A model generated the notes under the pieces. That model ran no database searches. It was not told where the DNA came from and was given only the letters and a program-made list of their open reading frames with translations. A program made the position numbers and the translations under genes. This document shows, piece by piece, positions 34,977-45,300 of a stretch of DNA of 64,000 nucleotides (within the stretch, counting starts at the first letter, position 1; each line of letters opens with the position of its first letter). This DNA comes from an uncultured Clostridia bacterium (GTDB lineage: Bacteria > Bacillota > Clostridia > Christensenellales > Borkfalkiaceae): the NCBI GenBank assembly GCA_944368215.1, contig CALVWX010000002.1, forward strand, positions 1 to 64,000, given 5' to 3'.

Positions 34977-35414
34977 ATGAAAGCTGTAATACAACGGGTG
35001 AGAGAGACCTCGCTTTCAGTAGACGGCCGTCTCATCTCCCATATTCCCTTTGGCCTTGCCGTATATCTCGGCGTAAAAGCAGGAGACGAAGAGAGCCTCT
35101 GCGCCCAGATGGCGGGTAAAATATCCCGGCTTCGTATTTTTGAAGACGATAACGGCAAAATGAATCTCTCCGTAAAGGATGTAGGCGGCGAGGTATTGCT
35201 CATTTCGCAGTTTACGCTTTACGGCGATTGTTCGCACGGCAATCGTCCCGGTTTTACAATGGCCGAACGCCCTGAGCGTGCAAACGCGCTCTATGAAAAG
35301 GTCGCCGAAGAGATTTGCTCTCTCGGCATAACGGTAAAAACGGGAATTTTCGGTGCCGATATGAAGATAGAGCAATTCAACGACGGGCCCGTTACAATAA
35401 TTTACGAAATTTAA
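34977..35414 (+). CDS. dtd: D-aminoacyl-tRNA deacylase
   Basis: Removes D-amino acids, and glycine from tRNA-Ala; 145 residues, the usual length. Start MKAVIQRVRETSLSVDG at ATG 34977; an upstream in-frame ATG would add 10 unlikely residues. Family motifs are SQFTLYGDCSHGNRPGF and the C-terminal NDGPVTII. No Shine-Dalgarno is visible. The 115 nt before it hold a 7-bp hairpin CGCGCAC/GTGCGCG. Confidence 0.93.
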   Translation: MKAVIQRVRETSLSVDGRLISHIPFGLAVYLGVKAGDEESLCAQMAGKISRLRIFEDDNGKMNLSVKDVGGEVLLISQFTLYGDCSHGNRPGFTMAERPERANALYEKVAEEICSLGITVKTGIFGADMKIEQFNDGPVTIIYEI

Positions 35415-35415
35415 A

Positions 35416-35441
35416 AAGCAGGGCGATTGCTCGCCCTGCTT
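35416..35441 (+). terminator. Hairpin after dtd
   Basis: A perfect 10-bp stem AAGCAGGGCG/CGCCCTGCTT with 6-nt loop. It is followed by ATTACTG, so the T-tract is lacking; the next ATG is 11 nt downstream. It may terminate partly or mark mRNA processing. Confidence 0.5.
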
Positions 35442-35451
35442 ATTACTGTAT

Positions 35452-36288
35452 ATGAAAATTTCTTTTCTCGGCACAGGCGCGGCGGAAGGCGTGCCCGCCA
35501 TGTTCTGCAACTGCGCTTTCTGCAACTCGGTACGCAAGGCAGGCATAAGCGAAGTGCGCACCCGCTCGCAGGTCCTGATTGACGACGGCCTTTTGATAGA
35601 TTTCCCTCCCGAAGCCTATTATCATTCATTTGCAATGGGTGTAAATCTATCTTCCGTCAAGGTTGTCCTCGTTACCCATTCGCACATGGACCATTTTTAT
35701 GCGCACGACTTCATTCTCCGCGGCTATAAATATGCACAGCTTGCACAACCTGTTCTCGATATATTCGGCAATGCGGAGGTTTTAAAGGTATTTGACGAAT
35801 GCACCGCGCGCGAAATGAAAGAGCAGGTGAGGCGAAATATCCGCATTCATGAGATAAAGCCCTTCGATATCTTCGCAACCTGCGGATGCAAAGTAATTGC
35901 CGTTCCAGCGGAGCACACAAAAACGGAGGATGCGCTTTTGTTTTATGTCGAAAAGGAAGGCAAGGGCTATCTTCATCTTCACGATACGGGAAATGTGAGC
36001 GATAAAGCCGTTCAGTTTCTCGCCGAAAACGGAGCAAAGGCAGACGTCGTTGCGTACGACTGCACTTTCGGCGCACAGGCAGGAAACCTGTCCGCCCGTC
36101 ATATGGGTTTGCCCGACGTCTGCGAAATCCGCAAAAAATTGTTCTCCGCCGGGATTATCGACGGCAAAACACTCAACGTATTAACTCATTTCTCACATAA
36201 CTGCAGGCCTTTCCGCAGGGATATGGAAGAGCTTGCACACGGCAACGGCTTCATTGCGGCGTACGACGGCTTTATATTAAATGTCTAA
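35452..36288 (+). CDS. PhnP-like metallo-beta-lactamase-fold phosphodiesterase
   Basis: MBL-fold hydrolase of 278 residues, most like PhnP, which opens phosphoribosyl 1,2-cyclic phosphate. It has the N-terminal FLGTGAAEGVPA with the following CNCAFC structural-zinc cysteines, the active-site THSHMDHFYAHD, and later HDTGN and THFSHNC histidines. No C-P lyase genes (phn) are nearby, so its role may be in cyclic phosphate cleanup or nucleotide repair. The next gene overlaps its last base. Confidence 0.8.
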   Translation: MKISFLGTGAAEGVPAMFCNCAFCNSVRKAGISEVRTRSQVLIDDGLLIDFPPEAYYHSFAMGVNLSSVKVVLVTHSHMDHFYAHDFILRGYKYAQLAQPVLDIFGNAEVLKVFDECTAREMKEQVRRNIRIHEIKPFDIFATCGCKVIAVPAEHTKTEDALLFYVEKEGKGYLHLHDTGNVSDKAVQFLAENGAKADVVAYDCTFGAQAGNLSARHMGLPDVCEIRKKLFSAGIIDGKTLNVLTHFSHNCRPFRRDMEELAHGNGFIAAYDGFILNV

Positions 36289-36860
36289 TGAAACTCATAA
36301 AACATTTCATAACGATAACGCGCCACCGACATAAAGTAATGGCGCATTGCTTCAGGCTTGGCTTATATAAGCAGGGGCTTTTGCACGACCTCTCCAAATA
36401 TACCCCGTCCGAATTTATCCCGGGGGTTAAATACTTTCAGGGCAACCGAAGCCCGCAGGCTAAAGAGAGGGAACTGTTCGGCTATTCTGCGGCGTGGCTT
36501 CACCACAAGGGCAGAAATAAACACCACTTCGAATACTGGGTCGATTCGGGCGCAGACAACAATTTTGTGTTTGTAAAGATGCCCGCAAAATACTTCGGCG
36601 AAATGATTTGCGACCGCATAGCCGCCAGCAAAATTTACATGGGTAAGGAATATGATGACGGAAAACCGCTGGAGTACTTTAAAAACCGCACCCATCGCGC
36701 GGGAATGAATGCCCAAACTTGCGCCGATTTGGAATATTTTCTTACAATGCTCGCCCAAAAAGGCGAAGACTATATGTTTGCCGAACTAAAAAAATTTATA
36801 AAGCAAAACACAAAGGCTGAAAGAGCTGCTAAAAAGTCTGAAATGCCGGCGGATAACTAA
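36288..36860 (+). CDS. DUF5662-family protein
   Basis: Cytosolic protein of 190 residues matching DUF5662, widespread in gut Clostridia. KHFITITRHRHKVM, the HD-like GLYKQGLLHDLSKY and WLHHKGRNKHHFEYW are its strongly conserved blocks. The histidine/aspartate pattern suggests an HD-type metal site, but no activity is known. The ATG overlaps the stop of the PhnP-like gene by 1 nt. A terminator overlaps the 3' end. Confidence 0.82.
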   Translation: MKLIKHFITITRHRHKVMAHCFRLGLYKQGLLHDLSKYTPSEFIPGVKYFQGNRSPQAKERELFGYSAAWLHHKGRNKHHFEYWVDSGADNNFVFVKMPAKYFGEMICDRIAASKIYMGKEYDDGKPLEYFKNRTHRAGMNAQTCADLEYFLTMLAQKGEDYMFAELKKFIKQNTKAERAAKKSEMPADN

Positions 36861-36875
36861 TTCCGCCGGCATTTT
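36841..36875 (+). terminator. Terminator overlapping the DUF5662 stop
   Basis: A perfect 13-bp stem (36841-36853 with 36862-36874); the loop contains the stop codon. A T-run of four follows (ATTTTG). It may also serve the converging gene at 36923. Confidence 0.8.
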
Positions 36876-36922
36876 GCTGTTATTTAAAGGAAAGTAAGGA
36901 TTTCCTTTCTCATTTTTGTCGG

Positions 36923-38173
36923 TTATTTTGTTCTTGCAATTTTAACATTGTCGCACGTGCGGTCGCGCAACTCCTTTACGGGATGTTCGCTGTCCTGATA
37001 ACGGTAGTCTTTACCGAGTTTTTCTATGGCTTTTTCAATTACAAGGTGTGCGGGGTCTCTTACGGGGTCGCCCATAAAACTTTGGTATTCAAAGAATCTG
37101 TGGTCGTCGGATAACCGCTTGATATCCTTGTAGTCCATGTTTTCCGCCGTGTTGTCGGCCGTAAGCGTGACCGTGCTGCCGAGCACCCGCCTTACATAAT
37201 CTTTGTTACTGCCAAGCTTCAAAAGCTTGGGGAACTCTCCATTCCCGACTACGGTTTCGTATGATTTGTTTTCGTATTTTTTAAGAAGTTTTGCCGCAAC
37301 CTTGAGGTGGCTTACTTCCATTTTGTAATGTTCGCTCCATATTTTCTTAATGGCTTCGTCCGTTTCGTCTTCCATTGCAGAATAATACAGCCAGCACTCG
37401 CAGTATTCATGCAAAACCCATTGTTCAAGCCACGTCATATTCGGGTCTTTCAGACTTTCATACTGTGTCACGTGCGCTTCCTCAATCATGGCAATCTCCG
37501 CGTAAAGCTTACGGCCGAGGTCATTTTTGTACCATTGCGCTATATTCATGTAGTAGTTCATCGTCTGTTGTTCTGCAGCTGTTATCGTTGAGGCTACAAG
37601 CTTGGTGTAAAGGTCTGCGCTTTTGCCGTCTATATGCGGCTTTACGTCGTCGGCGGGATAGCGGTGCTCGGCAATGGTCGGTCGTCCGGGCATAATTTCA
37701 GTCATTTTTCCGACGAGGGTATCCGCGTCTATGCCTTTATCCATTTTCAGAAGATTTGCATAGCGGTAGAGGTGGTCAAAGTCCTCCAAAAGGGCAAAAT
37801 TAAGCGCTTTGATATTGTTTTCATCCTTTTCGTTGCGCGCAAGAGTAGCCGTAAGGTCAACTGCAAGTTGCTCATAGCCTATTGTCGTTTCCAGAATACT
37901 CTCATTGAGGGGCTTTAAACAGCTTATGCGTTTTTGCTGTTGTTGTTCCTGGCGGCGGACGGTGGCAAGTGCGGATAAAATTTCGGGTTGGTCGCAATGG
38001 CGTGCAAACTGGTGCATGAACCACGCACTTTCAAATTCTGTGCCGTTCATAAGTATTACGCGCGTTTTGGTATAGGGAGACGTGCGCTCCTTGTTGTAGC
38101 TCTTCGGGTACATCTTTTTCATCGGTATAAAATTTTTGTCGAGTGTTTTGCATTTTTCGTTGAAAGGGTTCAT
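36923..38173 (-). CDS. Ferritin-like di-iron protein, function unknown
   Basis: Protein of 416 residues that I do not recognise as a named family. Several long helices carry ferritin-like acid/histidine patterns: ETTIGYEQLAVDL followed by LLEDFDHLYRYANLL; LYAEIAMIEEAHVTQYESL; and WVLHEYCECWLYYSAMED followed by SEHYKMEVSHLKVAAKLL. Two E-xx-H type pairs suggest a di-iron centre, so an oxygen- or peroxide-handling role is possible. There is no signal peptide. The start has AAGGAGA eight nt upstream on the minus strand. It is transcribed alone, divergent from tRNA-Gly. Confidence 0.7.
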   Translation of the reverse strand: MNPFNEKCKTLDKNFIPMKKMYPKSYNKERTSPYTKTRVILMNGTEFESAWFMHQFARHCDQPEILSALATVRRQEQQQQKRISCLKPLNESILETTIGYEQLAVDLTATLARNEKDENNIKALNFALLEDFDHLYRYANLLKMDKGIDADTLVGKMTEIMPGRPTIAEHRYPADDVKPHIDGKSADLYTKLVASTITAAEQQTMNYYMNIAQWYKNDLGRKLYAEIAMIEEAHVTQYESLKDPNMTWLEQWVLHEYCECWLYYSAMEDETDEAIKKIWSEHYKMEVSHLKVAAKLLKKYENKSYETVVGNGEFPKLLKLGSNKDYVRRVLGSTVTLTADNTAENMDYKDIKRLSDDHRFFEYQSFMGDPVRDPAHLVIEKAIEKLGKDYRYQDSEHPVKELRDRTCDNVKIARTK

Positions 38174-38253
38174 AATTTTATCTCCTTAAACAATTTGTTG
38201 CCAATAAAATTTAATTTATACGCGCAATTCCGCTTTTCTTTTAAGATAATTTG

Positions 38254-38262
38254 TGATATATT
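38254..38262 (+). promoter_or_regulatory. Candidate tRNA-Gly promoter
   Basis: An extended -10, TGATATATT; the -35 region (TTTTCT) is weak. RNA would start about 20 nt before the tRNA. Confidence 0.4.
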
Positions 38263-38288
38263 AATAGCGTCAGGTCAAATTTCATAGT

Positions 38289-38363
38289 GCAGGCGTCGCC
38301 TATCGGTATGGCGTCAGCTTCCCAAGCTGATTTTGGCGGGTTCGACTCCCGTCGCCTGCTCCA
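38289..38363 (+). tRNA. tRNA-Gly (anticodon CCC)
   Basis: A 75-nt cloverleaf with CCA encoded. Acceptor stem GCAGGCG/CGCCTGC is perfect; D-stem GCC/GGC; anticodon stem TCAGC/GCTGA with loop TTCCCAA, hence anticodon CCC reading GGG; T-arm GCGGG-TTCGACT-CCCGT (one G-T pair). Discriminator T. Confidence 0.93.
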
Positions 38364-38408
38364 AAGACAGCCGCGGGTCATATAACTTGACCCGCGGCTG
38401 TCTTTGGA
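38360..38408 (+). terminator. 21-bp perfect hairpin including the tRNA 3' end
   Basis: Nucleotides 38360-38380, starting with the discriminator base and CCA of the tRNA, pair perfectly with 38388-38408; the loop is TATAACT. No T-run follows. It may terminate or mark 3' processing of the tRNA precursor. Confidence 0.6.
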
Positions 38409-38420
38409 GTATACAGAAAT

Positions 38421-38521
38421 ACGGGAGTCGAGGGGAGGGGAGTCGGCGGAATCTACCGCCGACCTGACAGCCCTCGGCTTGGGCTGTCAGCCGTGCGCCG
38501 CGCTCAAGCGGCGACTCCCGT
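38421..38521 (+). repeat. Repeat B copy 1 (empty form)
   Basis: A 101-bp unit with perfect 10-bp terminal inverted repeats ACGGGAGTCG/CGACTCCCGT. Inside are hairpins GTCGGCGG/CCGCCGAC, CTGACAGCCC/GGGCTGTCAG and GCCGC/GCGGC. The right end continues as CGACTCCCGTCGCC (38512-38525), the same 14 nt as in the tRNA-Gly T-arm (38343-38356). Confidence 0.8.
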
Positions 38522-38539
38522 CGCCATTTTATAAAAAAG

Positions 38540-38758
38540 TGGGAGTCGAGGGACGAACGAGGCAGTTTCATACGACAGCGAATACCCGCTGTCGGTGCCG
38601 AGTGAGATGAGCGAACGCATAATACAGCGCGAGCGATGACCGAGCAAGGCGGCTGCCATGCGCCTTGCGAGAAAGGAAGTCGGCGGAATCTACCGCCGAC
38701 CTGACAGCCCTCGGTTTGGGCTGTCGGCCGTGCGCCGCGCTCAAGCGGCGACTCCCGT
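38540..38758 (+). repeat. Repeat B copy 2 (with module A inside)
   Basis: Same unit as copy 1, but about 120 nt longer, because module A lies between GGGAGTCGAGGG and AGTCGGCGG. The second hairpin differs by A to G (CTGACAGCCC/GGGCTGTCGG), turning a U-A pair into U-G, so the fold is kept. The right end CGACTCCCGTCGC is at 38749-38761. Confidence 0.8.
38550..38678 (+). repeat. Module A copy 2: structured 129-nt unit
   Basis: Starts GGGACGAAC and ends GAGAAAGG. Hairpin GACAGCG/CGCTGTC and hairpin GCAAGGCG/CGCCTTGC correspond to those of copy 1 but with other bases. GTGAGATGAG and TGACCGA are kept. It lies in a different host repeat from copy 1. Confidence 0.7.
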
Positions 38759-38762
38759 CGCA

Positions 38763-39375
38763 ACAAAAGTAAAAGCGAGATTTTAGAATTATCGCAGCAA
38801 TCCCTGTTTATGTGAAGTGTGTGAACAAGCAAAACTGGAGTATTCCGATTCATTGTCAAAGATGACTTGGGATATCTGTTTGAATAATGCTTAAAATGGT
38901 TGATGAAGAGAGTATCGACGGGCTGTCTGCTATATCGCGTTTCATAATGTTTTTTATTTTTTTACATTTTTCAACGCATTGCGAAAAAATTTTTCTGCCG
39001 TTTTGCTTTAAAGCCTCTGCAGTGTATAATTGCATAAAATAATGTATAATTGCATAATTGTGTCCAAAAATAAACTAAAATTAATCGACATTATAAATTT
39101 TTTTTATTGATAATTTTATTAAAATGCCGTCAAAATACTTTTTTTTATTAATGATTTGTTATATAATAGGTACGCAAATTAAATAGCGGTGCAGGTAATA
39201 TAAAAAAATGCGCCCAAATTGCATATCAAGTGCATGAAAACTCATTCACAAAGTTTTTAAAGATTTTATCGGAAGGAAATTTTGTGAAATTTTTCTGTGC
39301 AGTTTTGCTTGGTTTCAACAATATCCAAAGCGCGGCTTTTTCATGCCGCAACTAAAAACACGGAGGCTGAATTTA
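38763..39375. other. 613-bp AT-rich non-coding region
   Basis: No gene was found. It becomes strongly AT-rich after 38940 and holds the candidate promoters described separately. A minus-strand reading that runs out of it into the B repeats is judged spurious. Confidence 0.6.
39003..39060 (+). promoter_or_regulatory. Candidate promoter and 20-bp tandem repeat
   Basis: Two 20-bp units (39021-39040 and 39041-39060) each contain TGTATAATTGCATAA. The first TATAAT (39025-39030) has TTGCTT 16 nt upstream (39003-39008). A further TATAAT at 39162-39167 lacks a good -35. Either could serve the giant subtilase gene through a leader of about 200-350 nt. Confidence 0.35.
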
Positions 39376-42300
39376 GTGAAATCAAAAGTCAGGAACCTAT
39401 TGACTACCGGATTTGCATCGTTGACCGCGGTGCTTTTGAGTTTGTCTGTCGTCTGCTGCAAACCGCTCGAACTCAATAATCAGTCGGGCACGGCAGGGAC
39501 GGGCAGTTCAGAACCCATCGACGTAACGGATGTCCTCGGGAGTCAGTTGGATACTACTCAGTTCATGGACAGCGACCTTCTTTCATCGTCGCAGGCAAAG
39601 GTGAAAAGCGACGGTACAAGGCGCGTAATTGTGGAGATGGAATCGGATTCTATGCTTGATGTGTATCTCGGAAGCGAGACTTTACAGAAGAAGTATGGCA
39701 GTTTAACCGATTACGTCAATGCCGCGGAGGGAAGGCAATATACTTCTGCGCTCAATGCCGAACAGAACTCGTTCATCACGGCGCTCAACAGGTCGTCTGT
39801 CGACTATGAAATCCGCCACACTTACACTTCGATAATCAACGGCATGTCGCTCATTATTGATGATGACGATGTCTCCGCGTTGGAAAATATTGACGGAGTA
39901 AAGAGCATTATCTATTCCGAAAGTTACGCTGTACCCGAAGCTGAAGCCACTATAAACGACGTCAGCGTTTATTCAACGGGTATATACGATTCTTCCGAAA
40001 TTGCCTACTCGGGCAAAGGCATGGCGGTTGCCGTTCTCGATACAGGTTTCGACCGCAGTCATGATGCATTCCAGGAAATGCCCGCAGAGGAAGATCAGAA
40101 AATAACTCAAAGCGACGTCAGGGAAAAATTCAACGAGCTCGCGGCAACCACGCAGGGAGCTTCGATTTCGGTGAGCGACGTTTATTATAATGCGAAAGTT
40201 CCCTTTGCATACGACTATGCCGACGACGATGCCGATGTGTTTCCCAAGTCGTCTTCGCACGGGCTTCACGTTGCGGGCGTTATTGCAGGACATGAGGAAG
40301 GTCTCTCGGCGGATGACGGCGAAGCTTTCGAAAACAACAGCACTTTCAGGGGTGTCGCTCCCGACGCTCAGCTCGTCATATGCAAGGTTTTCCCCGATCA
40401 GGAAGACGGGCTTGAAGGAGGTGCCGAAACAGACGACATCTTGGCGGCGCTTTCCGACTGCATTACGCTCGGAGTCGACGTAATAAATATGTCGCTCGGC
40501 GTTTCGGCCGGTTTCTCGAGAGAAGAGGACGGGAATGCCATAAACGAAGTATACGACAAAGTATATGAAGCGGGCATAAACCTCGTAGTTGCAGCTTCCA
40601 ATTCCGGCAGTTCGGCGCAGAACGGCGCATACGGTTCTACAAACCTCACAAGCAATCCCGACAGCGGCACGGTAGGCTCGCCTTCTACTTATGCTGGCGC
40701 GCTCTCCGTCGCTTCCATTTCGGGACAGAAATCTTCTTATCTCCAGCTTGAAGACGGTACTGCCGTTTATTTCAACGAGTCTTCGAACGCTTCCGGTGAG
40801 CAGGGCGATTTTGTAGCTGAAATTCTCGACACTTATTTCGACGGTGCAGACGAAGCAACGGTAAACTTCGTAGTTGTTCCGGGCACGGGCGACTACTCAA
40901 ACTACACCGCTGCTGTTCAGAGTCAGCTCGATAAAGGTAATTGTATAGCAGTTGTTGCGCGCGGCGTCACCAACTTTGAAGACAAGCAGCGCATAGCGTT
41001 TGAGAACGGCGCTATAGGCTGTATAATTTATAACAACCTGTCGGGCAGAATCAACGCTTCTCTCGGCACCGGCAAGAAAATACCTACATGTACAGTCACC
41101 GCAGACATAGGCCAGACACTCGTAAACCTCGGCAGCGGTACGATTACCATCAACCGCGATTACAAAGCGGGGCCCTTCATGTCCGATTTCTCGTCATGGG
41201 GTCCTACGTCTGATTTAAAAATAAAGCCTGAAATTACCGCGCACGGCGGCGAAATTACTTCAACCGTCGTAGGCGGCTACAGCATCTACAGCGGTACTTC
41301 CATGGCTTCGCCCAACATGGCTGGCGCGGTTACGCTGCTCCGCCAGCACGTAAGCGAAACATACGGCCTCACCGGCACAGAACTTTCTGACCGCGTAAAT
41401 CAGCTCCTCATGAGCACCGCCACGATAGTTCTCGACGAAAGGGGGTTGCCCTATGCGGTAAGAAGACAGGGCGCCGGTCTCGGAGATATCGGAAAGGCAA
41501 TAGCCAGCGATGCTTATATCTACGTTGAAAACAACTCCAAGCCCAAGCTTGAACTGGGCGATGACCCCGACAGAACGGGTGTTTATACCATGGAGTTTAA
41601 AGTTTCGAATATGTCGCAGAACACAAAGACATATACGCTCGGCGCTATGGTTATGACCGAGAGTGTTTCGATCGACGGCATTACAGTGGCCGAACAATCG
41701 TATATGCTCGACGATGCAAAGAAGACGTATTATGTCAACGGCTCGCGCTCGTCGTCAGGCACGGTAACTCTCCGCGCGGAAGAGGAGGCCACCGTAAAAG
41801 TTACTATAGAACTCACTGCCGCGCAAAAAGATTATCTCGACCAGAACTTTGAAAACGGCATGTATGTGGAGGGCTTTATCACCCTTGAAGATGCCGATTC
41901 CGAAGGCGTCGATCTTTCCGTTCCATATCTTGCATATTACGGCAACTGGCTCGATGCGCCCATCTTCGATGCTACGGTTTACGAAGTAAGCGCGGATGAG
42001 CACAATACCGCCATTGAAGATATTGATAAAACCGTTGCCGCCGTATACGAATCTGTAGTAATCGGCAGATATTACAGGGGCACCGAAACATATATTCCTC
42101 TCGGCCAATATGTTTATGACGCTGCCGATGAAGACAGCGGCATTGAAGCCATGGTGGATAAAATCGCCGTGGGTAACAGCGATTACGGCGTTTATGAATT
42201 CTATGCCGTTTACTTTGGTCTGTTGCGCTCGGTAGAGGCTATGGACGTCGTCATTTCCAACAGCGTGACGGGCGAAGTTGTGTGGTCGGATACCATCAAT

Positions 42301-45300
42301 ATGATAGGTAAATCCTATTCCACTACGCCTTCGTATGCCGAAATCGGCATACAGCCATATGAGCTTAACCTTCAGAACAATACAAAGTATACGGCCACGT
42401 TCACGACCCGTGCCACTTATAACGGCAGGCAGTCGGAAGAGCAGGTCCAGACGTTTACTTTCTATGTAGACTACGAGGCTCCTTATATCTACAGAAACGA
42501 AAACCTCGTTCGTTTCGAATACGATGTGGACGACCCTACGCTCCGCCACGCATATCTCGATTTATATCTCTACGACAATCATTATGTCCAGTCGCTGCAG
42601 CTTTTCACGTATGCTGAAGCTGAAAGCGACGTCGACTGGGCAACCGAAGATATGTCCGGTACCATAGACTGGCTGACGGAATATTCGATTCCCGTAGAAA
42701 GTTCTCGCGGCGCAGTCAACAGGGTTACGGTTGAAATCACCGACTGGCTGGACAATCTCATAAGCGTAGAAGGAGAAACGGATAAATATATAGGCGTCCG
42801 CATAGACGACTATGCCCTCAACTCGGCGGCATACATTGTGCCCGTCCAGTTCCCCGAAGTAAGCAAGGTTGATATCGACTATTCATATGTTGACGACAAC
42901 GGAACTACCTTAACGCAGTCGCTTGCCGGTGGTACGGTTGTTATGTCTGCAGGCGCCGACCTCGATTTTACCGACGAAGATGATACCGGCGTAATTCAGC
43001 TGACAGACGACGTCAACAGCAGAGTAAACGGCGCAAGGTTCGAGCTTAACCTTTATAACTACGGTATATATTCGTGCTCCGAATGCGGATTTTCTTACGA
43101 TGAACATCTCGGTTACAGTTATTCCGTGGACGATTATTACTATGATTCGGACAGCGGCAGAGTGTTGCAGAGGACTTCGGCAGATACAACTCCCACATAT
43201 CCTGCGGGCACGCTTTTCCGGGATATCATAGCGGATGAAAATTATTCAACCCGACATTTCGTCTGTCCCGACTGCGGCACAGAGGTAACATTTACCTACA
43301 ACAGTCGTTCGGATACGCTGACGCTCAATAACTTTACCAAAGATACGCCAGACGCGATGACAGAAGAAGTAATCTGGGAATCGAGCGATTCCTCGGTCGC
43401 CCGCGTATGGAACGGAAGGTTATATGCTGTTTCGGCGGGCACGGCGACAATAACGGCCTATGCACCCGACGCGGCTATATATCCTTATCCCATGGATTCT
43501 GACCCTTATGCAACCTTCAGCTTTACTGTAATAGTGGAAGGGGAGAGTTCAACGCCTTCAGTGAGTGGGCTCTCCGTAGGTTCATATGATAACCTCACGC
43601 TCGGCACAAGCCGCAACGTATCGGGCGGTTCAATATCTGTCGATAACGGCACAAAGCTTGTACTCTATCCCAAACTCAATCCTTGGTATGTCGACAGCGC
43701 GTCAAGACTTACGTGGAGTACATCCGATGCAAACGGCGTTGAAATTCTTCAATCGGATTCAACTCAGGCGACAGTGCTCTGCAAACAGCCCGGAACATAC
43801 GAAATTTATCTGTATTCCGGCAGACTGACAGGTACGTTCACGATAAGCGTAGATGAGGAGTACGTGCTCACAAGCACATACTTCTATGAATACAACGGCC
43901 CCGGATACAGCGAAACGATAACAGATGAGAATGGAGAAAGCAGGAATGTTCTTGTCATTCCCGCCAACCTCGGCATTACAAATCTCGGACATCTCATTGC
44001 CACGCAGGAAGGCCCCTTCTATGAAAATACCGATATAGATACGGTAATCGTCCCCGAAGGTGTAACGACCATAGGTCTTTCCTGCTTCGCAAATTCCTCC
44101 ATACGCCGCATTTATCTTCCTTCTTCGCTCATTGCAATTTCGCTGGACGCTTTTGCAAACTGCGAAAATCTTGAAGAAGTGTACTGGTTCGACGCGAGCG
44201 AGGACAGCCGCTCGGGTATTGTGTATAACGCCGATCAGAACACTTACAACTGGGATGTATTCTTTGAGGCGGCTTCGCCTGAAATGACTTCGCAGAGCCT
44301 TGTTATAGGTTCGGAGGCATTCCTTAACTGCGTAAGGCTCAACACAATCAGCCTTGCGAAGGCTACAGCGGTTTATGACTTTGCGTTCAGCGGTTGTTCT
44401 TCTCTCACGGGCACCGTAGACCTCAGCAAAATCCGCTTCAGCGGTATGGGCGTATTCTATGGCTGCACAGGCATAACGGGTGTTACGCTCACTGCAAACA
44501 CAGTACTCGGTGCATATATGTTCGCAGGCACGGGGATCACTTCTATTGAATACTTCGGTTCCTATGTCGGTGACAGAGTGTTTGCTGAGATGCCAAATCT
44601 TCAGAGTGTCATTCTTAGAAACGCCAGCGGCAACTTCTCTACGCTCAACACGATAGGTGCAAGGGCATTCGAAGGTTGCACGGCACTCACTTCCGTAACG
44701 TTTGAACGCACTTTTACGGCTCTCGGCGACTACGCTTTTGCCGGTTGTACTTCGCTTGAACGCATTGAACTTCCCGCAACCATGTCGTCGATTGGCAATT
44801 ATGCGTTCATGAATTGTTCGTCTCTCGGGGAGGTTGTCCTCGACAGTTCAACCAGCCTCATCAGCACGGGCAACGATATGTTCAGCGGCTGCTCGCAGCT
44901 GAAAAAGATAACTCTCGACGACGAAAATAACACAACTATATACAGAGTCGTATCTGCGGAAAACGGGGAATACACGATGATTACCGATACAAACGGCAAT
45001 CCAGTGCTCGTTCCTCCCGCATATCCCGTATCTTCCGACAGTCAGACGGTTACCGTCGGTTCAGGCAATACGGTAATCGGTGCTCAGGCTTACGCCAACA
45101 ACAATTCACTCGACGGCAAAACGCTCGTCATCTCCGACGACGTAACCGAAATCGGTTCGGCGGCGTTCGCTGGTACAGGCATTACAAAAGTAGTCATTCC
45201 TGCAAGCGTAAAGGTATTCGGCGACGACATCTTCGCATATTGCGAAAATCTTGAAAGCGTGGTGTTCCTCGGCGACATTTCGGAAATTCCCGCAGGAATG

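Noticed and set aside
38314..38859. A 181-residue minus-strand frame with two RRESPLERGAR segments
   Set aside because: It runs through the B repeats, module A and the tRNA. The repeated peptide is the translation of repeat B, not a gene.
38289..39375. A prophage or integrative element at tRNA-Gly
   Set aside because: The T-arm repeats look like att sites, but no integrase or phage gene is present and the repeats are explained by B elements.
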